9,799 nucleotides of DNA from Lentisphaera sp. (lineage in GTDB: Bacteria; Verrucomicrobiota; Lentisphaeria; Victivallales; GWF2-50-93), in assembly GCA_020721745.1 (NCBI GenBank), contig DYMC01000089.1:1-9799 (forward strand), written 5' to 3'. Below, one piece after another: positions 6,467-9,799 of this stretch. A model generated the notes under the pieces. It was given only the letters and a program-made list of their open reading frames with translations. It was not told where the DNA came from and made no database searches. The position numbers were made by a program, and so were the translations under genes. Positions within the stretch are counted from its first letter, which is position 1. Each line of letters opens with the position of its first letter.

Positions 6467-7420
6467 ATGAAGCTTTTCAGGGAAGAGATAAGGAAGCTTC
6501 AGAAAGTCAAGGTCAAACCCGATCCTCCGAGAGACTTGCTCAAGTTCTGGAGCCGGGCGGGAGAAAAAATCCGCGGTCTTCCTCTCGACATCGAGAGAAG
6601 AAGGGTGGACTTTCCCCTAGACAAGATGTCGGTCTTCGACATTTCCTTCTCCGCGATTGACGGCACCCGGATAAAAGGCAAGCTCATCCTGCCCCCCGAG
6701 GCGCGGAGCGGAAAGCAGCCAGTCATCATACACTACCACGGGGCGGGAGGGGGGAGCGCCCCTGCGGATTGTTATTCGAGCTGGATCCTTCTCGGCGCGG
6801 CAGTGCTCGCAATCGACTTCAGAAACCAGAGCGGCATGACCGGCTCTGCCTCCGGTTTTGGAGAAGGTCCGTCGTGCATATTCGGCATGGGCATAATGGA
6901 CAAGGAGCGCTGCGGCATATACAATCTTTACACCGACGCCATGCGCGCGGTGGAGGCCGCGAAGGCGACACCGGAGATAGACTCCGCCAGGATCGGGGTT
7001 ACCGGCGGCAGCCAGGGTGGCGGCGTTGCCCTTGCCGTGGCGGCGCTAAGCAGCGATGTCAAGTTGTGCATGGCGGATGTCCCGTCCTCATGCTGGTTCG
7101 AGAAAAGGCTTTTTGACAAGAGCGGCGGCGTTGCAGATCTCTCCAATTTCGTCAAGAACCGTCCGGAGACGCTGGAACGGATATTGGACAACCTTGGATA
7201 TTTCGACAATGTCAATCTGGCACCGCAGATCAATTGTCCCGTCCTGGTAAGCTGCGGCCTGCGTGACCCAGTATGTCCGCCTGAGAACGTCTATGCCGCC
7301 TACAACAACATCAGGTCGGAAAAGCACATCCACCCATATTTGTTCGCCCAGCACGAGGGCGGCGGCGCGCTCCACGGGCGGATCAAACTGGAATTCTTCA
7401 AGAAGAAGCTGATGAAATGA
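6467..7420 (+). CDS. CE7-family acetyl esterase (acetyl xylan esterase / cephalosporin-C deacetylase)
   Basis: A 317-aa alpha/beta hydrolase whose length matches the CE7 family (about 315-325 aa). These enzymes remove acetyl groups from short xylo-oligosaccharides and similar small esters, usually in the cytoplasm. The catalytic triad is visible: Ser182 in GGSQGG (180-185), Asp267 in RDPVCPP (266-272) and His296 in the HEGGG motif (296-300). The oxyanion-side YHG is at 90-92. The family RGQ signature reads RNQ (119-121). There is no signal peptide, so it is probably intracellular. The ATG at 6467 lies 7 nt after the lipoprotein stop and has only a weak AGG directly before it. The start codon also sits inside a possible 8-bp hairpin, so translation may depend on ribosomes finishing the upstream gene. 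Its stop overlaps the mazG start by 4 nt. Together with UxaC it suggests use of acetylated hemicellulose or pectin fragments. Confidence 0.87.
   Translation: MKLFREEIRKLQKVKVKPDPPRDLLKFWSRAGEKIRGLPLDIERRRVDFPLDKMSVFDISFSAIDGTRIKGKLILPPEARSGKQPVIIHYHGAGGGSAPADCYSSWILLGAAVLAIDFRNQSGMTGSASGFGEGPSCIFGMGIMDKERCGIYNLYTDAMRAVEAAKATPEIDSARIGVTGGSQGGGVALAVAALSSDVKLCMADVPSSCWFEKRLFDKSGGVADLSNFVKNRPETLERILDNLGYFDNVNLAPQINCPVLVSCGLRDPVCPPENVYAAYNNIRSEKHIHPYLFAQHEGGGALHGRIKLEFFKKKLMK
6468..6501 (+). promoter_or_regulatory. Possible hairpin over the esterase start codon
   Basis: TGAAGCTT (6468-6475) and AAGCTTCA (6494-6501) are perfectly complementary 8-mers separated by 18 nt. The TG of the ATG at 6467 lies in the stem, so the fold would hide the start codon. 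The same bases encode KLFREEIRKL, so the repeat may be coincidental with coding for Lys-Leu twice. Confidence 0.3.
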
Positions 7421-8247
7421 AAAAGGCGCAAAAAAAACTTGCCTTGTCCAAGGCGGAAACCGTCGAGGACATGCTCGGCGTGATGAAGACGCTGCGCTCG
7501 AAGAAGGGATGTCCATGGGACAGGGAGCAGACGCACCAGAGCCTGAAGAAGTATCTGATCGAGGAGTGCGCCGAGTTCCTCGACGCGGTGGACGACCATG
7601 ACGACGAGGGGATGAAGGAGGAGATAGGCGATGTGCTCCTGCACGTCATATTCCACAGCCAGATAGCGTCAGAGAGAGGGGCGTTCACCTTCTACGACGT
7701 GGTTGACGGTCTTTGCCGGAAGCTGCGCCGGCGCCATCCTCACGTCTTCGGCGACAGCAGGAGAAAGGCAGGGTCCTCCGGAGAGGTCCTCAAGATATGG
7801 AACGACGTGAAGAAGACCGAGGGCAAGATGGAGAAGTCCGCTGTGGCCGGTCCTCGTCATTTCCCAGCTTTGTTCAGGGCCGAGGAGGTGCAGAAAAAAG
7901 CCGCGAAACTGGGCTTTGATTGGAGCACTTCGTCGCAGATATTGGAAAAAATCAGGGAGGAGCTGGCCGAGCTCGGCAGAGCGCTCAAGAGCGGGAGGAG
8001 GGACCACATCGAGGACGAAATGGGCGACATGCTCTTCTCGGTGGTGAATCTTGTCCGCTTCATGAAGGGCAGGAGCTCGGAGGAAATACTCGCGGCGACC
8101 ACGGAGAAATTCCAGAGGCGCTTTGCTTTCATCGAGAAGGAGCTCGCCAAGAGAGGAAGGACACCGGGGGACAGCGAGGTGGCCGAGATGGAGAAGCTCT
8201 GGCGCAAGGCGAAGAGAAGCGAAAGAGCCGTGAAGAAAAAAGGTTGA
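7417..8247 (+). CDS. mazG: Nucleoside triphosphate pyrophosphohydrolase MazG
   Basis: A 276-aa cytoplasmic house-cleaning enzyme that hydrolyses (d)NTPs, including damaged ones, to NMP and pyrophosphate; in E. coli it also limits MazEF/ppGpp effects. Length matches the two-domain form (about 260-280 aa). In the first domain, GCPWD (31-35), EECAE (49-53) and EEIGD (68-72) are the metal-binding motifs, followed by RRRHPHVF (104-111), typical of MazG. In the second domain, EELAE (181-185) and DEMGD (200-204) supply the second EExxE / ExxD-like set, followed by LFSVVNLVRF. The ATG at 7417 overlaps the esterase stop (ATGA), so the two are translationally coupled. No mazE/mazF genes are nearby. A strong hairpin starts 3 nt after the stop. 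Confidence 0.95.
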   Translation: MKKAQKKLALSKAETVEDMLGVMKTLRSKKGCPWDREQTHQSLKKYLIEECAEFLDAVDDHDDEGMKEEIGDVLLHVIFHSQIASERGAFTFYDVVDGLCRKLRRRHPHVFGDSRRKAGSSGEVLKIWNDVKKTEGKMEKSAVAGPRHFPALFRAEEVQKKAAKLGFDWSTSSQILEKIREELAELGRALKSGRRDHIEDEMGDMLFSVVNLVRFMKGRSSEEILAATTEKFQRRFAFIEKELAKRGRTPGDSEVAEMEKLWRKAKRSERAVKKKG

Positions 8248-8249
8248 GC

Positions 8250-8291
8250 CAGTTGCAAAATTGCCGAAGGTATTCGGCAATTTTGCAATTG
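8250..8291 (+). repeat. Strong hairpin between mazG and lpxA paralog 2
   Basis: A perfect 16-bp inverted repeat (8253-8268 TTGCAAAATTGCCGAA and its complement 8273-8288) with a 4-nt GGTA loop. It extends outwards by one wobble and two Watson-Crick pairs to 8250-8291. It begins 3 nt after the mazG stop and ends 29 nt before the downstream ATG. No T-run follows, so it looks more like an mRNA 3'-end stabiliser, a processing site or a palindromic repeat than a classical terminator. Partial attenuation cannot be excluded. A 12-nt piece of the arm, CAAAATTGCCGA, recurs at 9708-9719. Confidence 0.75.
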
Positions 8292-8320
8292 CCTCGATAA
8301 AAACATGGGAGAGTCATCAC

Positions 8321-9112
8321 ATGCCTTCTATACATCCGACGGCGATAGTTGACAAGAATGCGAAAATCGCGGACGGCGTCAGGATCGGGCCCTACTGCGT
8401 GGTGGGCGGGGACGTGGAGATCGGCGACGGCTGCGAACTCGTCTCCCACTGCAATATCTCTGGCTTCACCAGCATTGGAGCGGGGAACAGGTTCTTCCCC
8501 TTCGTGTCCATAGGGACCGAGCCGCAGGACTACGGCTTCAAGGGCTCCAAATCCTTCGTAAGGATCGGGGACGGGAACGTCTTCAGGGAGGGATTCACCA
8601 TGAATCCCGGGACGAAGGAGGGCAGCGAGACCGTGGTCGGGAGCAACTGCTACTTCATGATGAACTCGCACGTCGCCCACAACTGCAAGGTCGGCAGCAG
8701 GGTCATAATGGTCAATTGCGCCGGATTGTCCGGCTATGTCGAGGTGGGGGATAATGCCATCCTCTCGGGGTTGTCCGGCGTGCATCAGTTCTGCCGGATC
8801 GGCAGGTTCGCGATGCTCAGCGGAGGAAGCACCATCTCGATGGATCTGCCCCCGTTCATGATAGCCAGCGGCAGGAACGCGATCGTCGCCGGAGTGAATC
8901 TGATAGGCCTCAAGAGAAACGGCTTCTCGAAGGAGGCGATCAAAGCGGTTGTGGCCCTCTACAAGATATTTTTCAGGGAAGGTCTCAACACGACGAACGC
9001 CCTCGGCAAGGCGGAGAAGGAGCTGCCTCCGCTCCCGGAGGTCGTGGAGTTTCTTGACTTCGTCCGGGCCAGCAAGAGGGGAATACTCAACAGGCGGAAC
9101 GAGGGAAGGTGA
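8321..9112 (+). CDS. lpxA: LpxA-family acyltransferase with altered active-site residues (paralog 2)
   Basis: A 263-aa left-handed beta-helix protein of the LpxA family, with hexapeptide repeats to about residue 180 and then the LpxA helical domain (about 190-255). The catalytic His125 of E. coli LpxA corresponds to His120 and His160 to His155 (VHQFC). Several conserved partners differ: Asp126 is Asn121, His144 is Tyr139, His99 of the TIHRGT motif is Asn95 (TMNPGT) and Lys76 is Gly72. The acyl-ruler Gly173 is kept as Gly168. It may therefore be a true LpxA with another substrate or a diverged 3-hydroxyacyl transferase acting on another nucleotide sugar. The start ATG 8321 has GGGAGAG 7 nt upstream and the normal MPSIHPTA opening; an earlier TTG in frame lies inside the hairpin and is rejected. 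The ogt-like gene begins 9 nt after its stop. LpxA-type function is well supported, the exact substrate is not. Confidence 0.82.
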   Translation: MPSIHPTAIVDKNAKIADGVRIGPYCVVGGDVEIGDGCELVSHCNISGFTSIGAGNRFFPFVSIGTEPQDYGFKGSKSFVRIGDGNVFREGFTMNPGTKEGSETVVGSNCYFMMNSHVAHNCKVGSRVIMVNCAGLSGYVEVGDNAILSGLSGVHQFCRIGRFAMLSGGSTISMDLPPFMIASGRNAIVAGVNLIGLKRNGFSKEAIKAVVALYKIFFREGLNTTNALGKAEKELPPLPEVVEFLDFVRASKRGILNRRNEGR

Positions 9113-9121
9113 GGGGAGAGG

Positions 9122-9742
9122 GTGCCCGGAGAGAAAAAACCTTCAAAAAGAGGAGATGCAGCAAAGCCCCGCAGATCTTCGTCTGTGATACACTTCAAGG
9201 AGCCGTGCGTCTCCGCGAAATTCTTCTACAGGCTCCACCCCTTCGCCGTCGAGAGGGTGGTGATTTCCGAATCCAGGTCTTTCCACAATCCGCGCGACAA
9301 GGCGCGCCCCTCCTCCGCCGTCCCCGGATTGGCGAAGCTCGCGGAGGCGATGGAGTCCTGTCTGAAAGGCGAAATCAAGAGGATGCCGCTGGCTGGCCTC
9401 GACTTGTCGCGCCTGACTCCATTCGGGAGGAGAATCCTGATGGCGCTGAGAAAGACGGGGAGGGGGCAGACAATCTCCTACGGGGAGCTTGCGAAAATCG
9501 CAGGCCATCCTGGCGCGGCCCGTGCCGCCGGAGCTGTCCTGGCGAAGAACCCGTTCCCGATATTCTTCCCATGCCACAGGGTCGTCAGAGCCGACGGCGG
9601 AATAGGCGGATTCTCCGCCGGAGGTGGAGTCGGGCTCAAAAAAAAGCTGATCATGTCCGAGAGAATCTGGCATGGCGGCCAATTGCCAGATAAAGCCGAG
9701 CCGATTTCAAAATTGCCGACGGAACGCCCCGATACGTCCTGA
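9122..9742 (+). CDS. ogt: Methylated-DNA--protein-cysteine methyltransferase (Ogt/MGMT)
   Basis: A 206-aa suicide DNA repair protein that moves the alkyl group from O6-methylguanine (and O4-methylthymine) to its own cysteine. The C-terminal domain (about 98-180) has TPFGRRIL at 99-106, ISYGELA at 118-124, the DNA-flipping Arg134 in AARAAG, the acceptor Cys151 in PCHRVV (150-155) and GGFSAGGG at 162-169. A short family N-terminal domain (about 33-95) precedes it. The GTG start at 9122 is the earliest start in frame, with AAGGTGAGG a few bases upstream, 9 nt after the lpxA-like stop. A GTG at 9185 (residue 22) is an alternative and would remove a Lys/Arg-rich leader, but has no ribosome site. 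The last 25 residues or so (from about 182) extend beyond the usual family end and are encoded by repeat-like DNA. This gene appears to end the operon. Confidence 0.9.
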   Translation: MPGEKKPSKRGDAAKPRRSSSVIHFKEPCVSAKFFYRLHPFAVERVVISESRSFHNPRDKARPSSAVPGLAKLAEAMESCLKGEIKRMPLAGLDLSRLTPFGRRILMALRKTGRGQTISYGELAKIAGHPGAARAAGAVLAKNPFPIFFPCHRVVRADGGIGGFSAGGGVGLKKKLIMSERIWHGGQLPDKAEPISKLPTERPDTS

Positions 9743-9799
9743 TGCCCTATCGGGATCGGGATTTCGCAACGGGTGCATTTCCTAAAAGTTGACATTTAT
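9743..9799 (+). promoter_or_regulatory. Window-end intergenic tail with possible -35 box
   Basis: Fifty-seven bases follow the ogt stop. They contain a direct repeat of ATCGGG (around 9749-9761) and, at the very end, TTGACA (9789-9794), a perfect -35 element followed by TTTAT. A -10 would lie beyond the window, so a promoter for the next plus-strand gene is plausible but cannot be confirmed. Confidence 0.3.

Noticed and set aside
8261..8320. A TTG start for lpxA paralog 2 inside the hairpin
   Set aside because: It would place the start in the stem with no ribosome site; ATG 8321 has a good GGGAGAG and the normal N-terminus.
4277..9742. The whole plus-strand cluster as a single dedicated new system
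   Set aside because: The products belong to separate known pathways (uronate use, deacetylation, nucleotide clean-up, acyl transfer, alkylation repair), and nothing visible links them beyond close spacing.
9478..9795. A minus-strand open frame starting at the window end with two cysteines (KCTRCE)
   Set aside because: It is antisense to the well-supported ogt gene over most of its length and shows no family features.

Overview
The window looks like the chromosome of a Gram-negative bacterium with fairly high GC content. Lipid A-type acyltransferases, a lipoprotein with a lipobox, and a large membrane Ser/Thr kinase with an N-terminal zinc ribbon fit the PVC group, most likely a Lentisphaerota (Victivallales-like) organism. 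That placement is inference from gene content only. Coding density is high and no gap exceeds 300 bases. There is no rRNA, tRNA, CRISPR array or recognisable transposase.

Left part, minus strand (1-4146). An LpxA-family acyltransferase (4146 to 3346) is followed by a 190-bp gap. The gap holds a 69-bp imperfect palindrome, a short GC palindrome and a good sigma70-type promoter. That promoter should drive a two-gene operon: a 781-aa zinc-ribbon/kinase/transmembrane/charged-helix protein, then a metallophosphoesterase whose start codon overlaps the kinase stop (ATGA).

Right part, plus strand (4277-9742). A divergent promoter region at about 4147-4276 leads into a 114-aa unrecognised protein with an internal duplication. 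Next come a uronate isomerase (UxaC), a small coiled-coil lipoprotein, a CE7-type acetyl esterase, MazG nucleotide pyrophosphohydrolase, a second and clearly different LpxA-family protein, and an Ogt-type DNA repair methyltransferase. From the lipoprotein to Ogt the spacing is tight: 7 nt, a 4-nt overlap, a 73-nt gap filled mostly by a strong hairpin, then 9 nt. This suggests co-transcription of functionally mixed genes. UxaC and the CE7 esterase together hint at use of acetylated, uronic-acid-containing plant or mucosal glycans. MazG and Ogt are housekeeping nucleotide-pool and alkylation-repair functions.

The points most worth a second look are the two LpxA paralogs with different active-site and acyl-ruler residues, the 69-bp palindrome, the 16-bp perfect hairpin between mazG and the second lpxA-like gene, the duplicated motif in the 114-aa protein, and the translationally coupled kinase/phosphoesterase pair. 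I see no clear new defence or mobile system.
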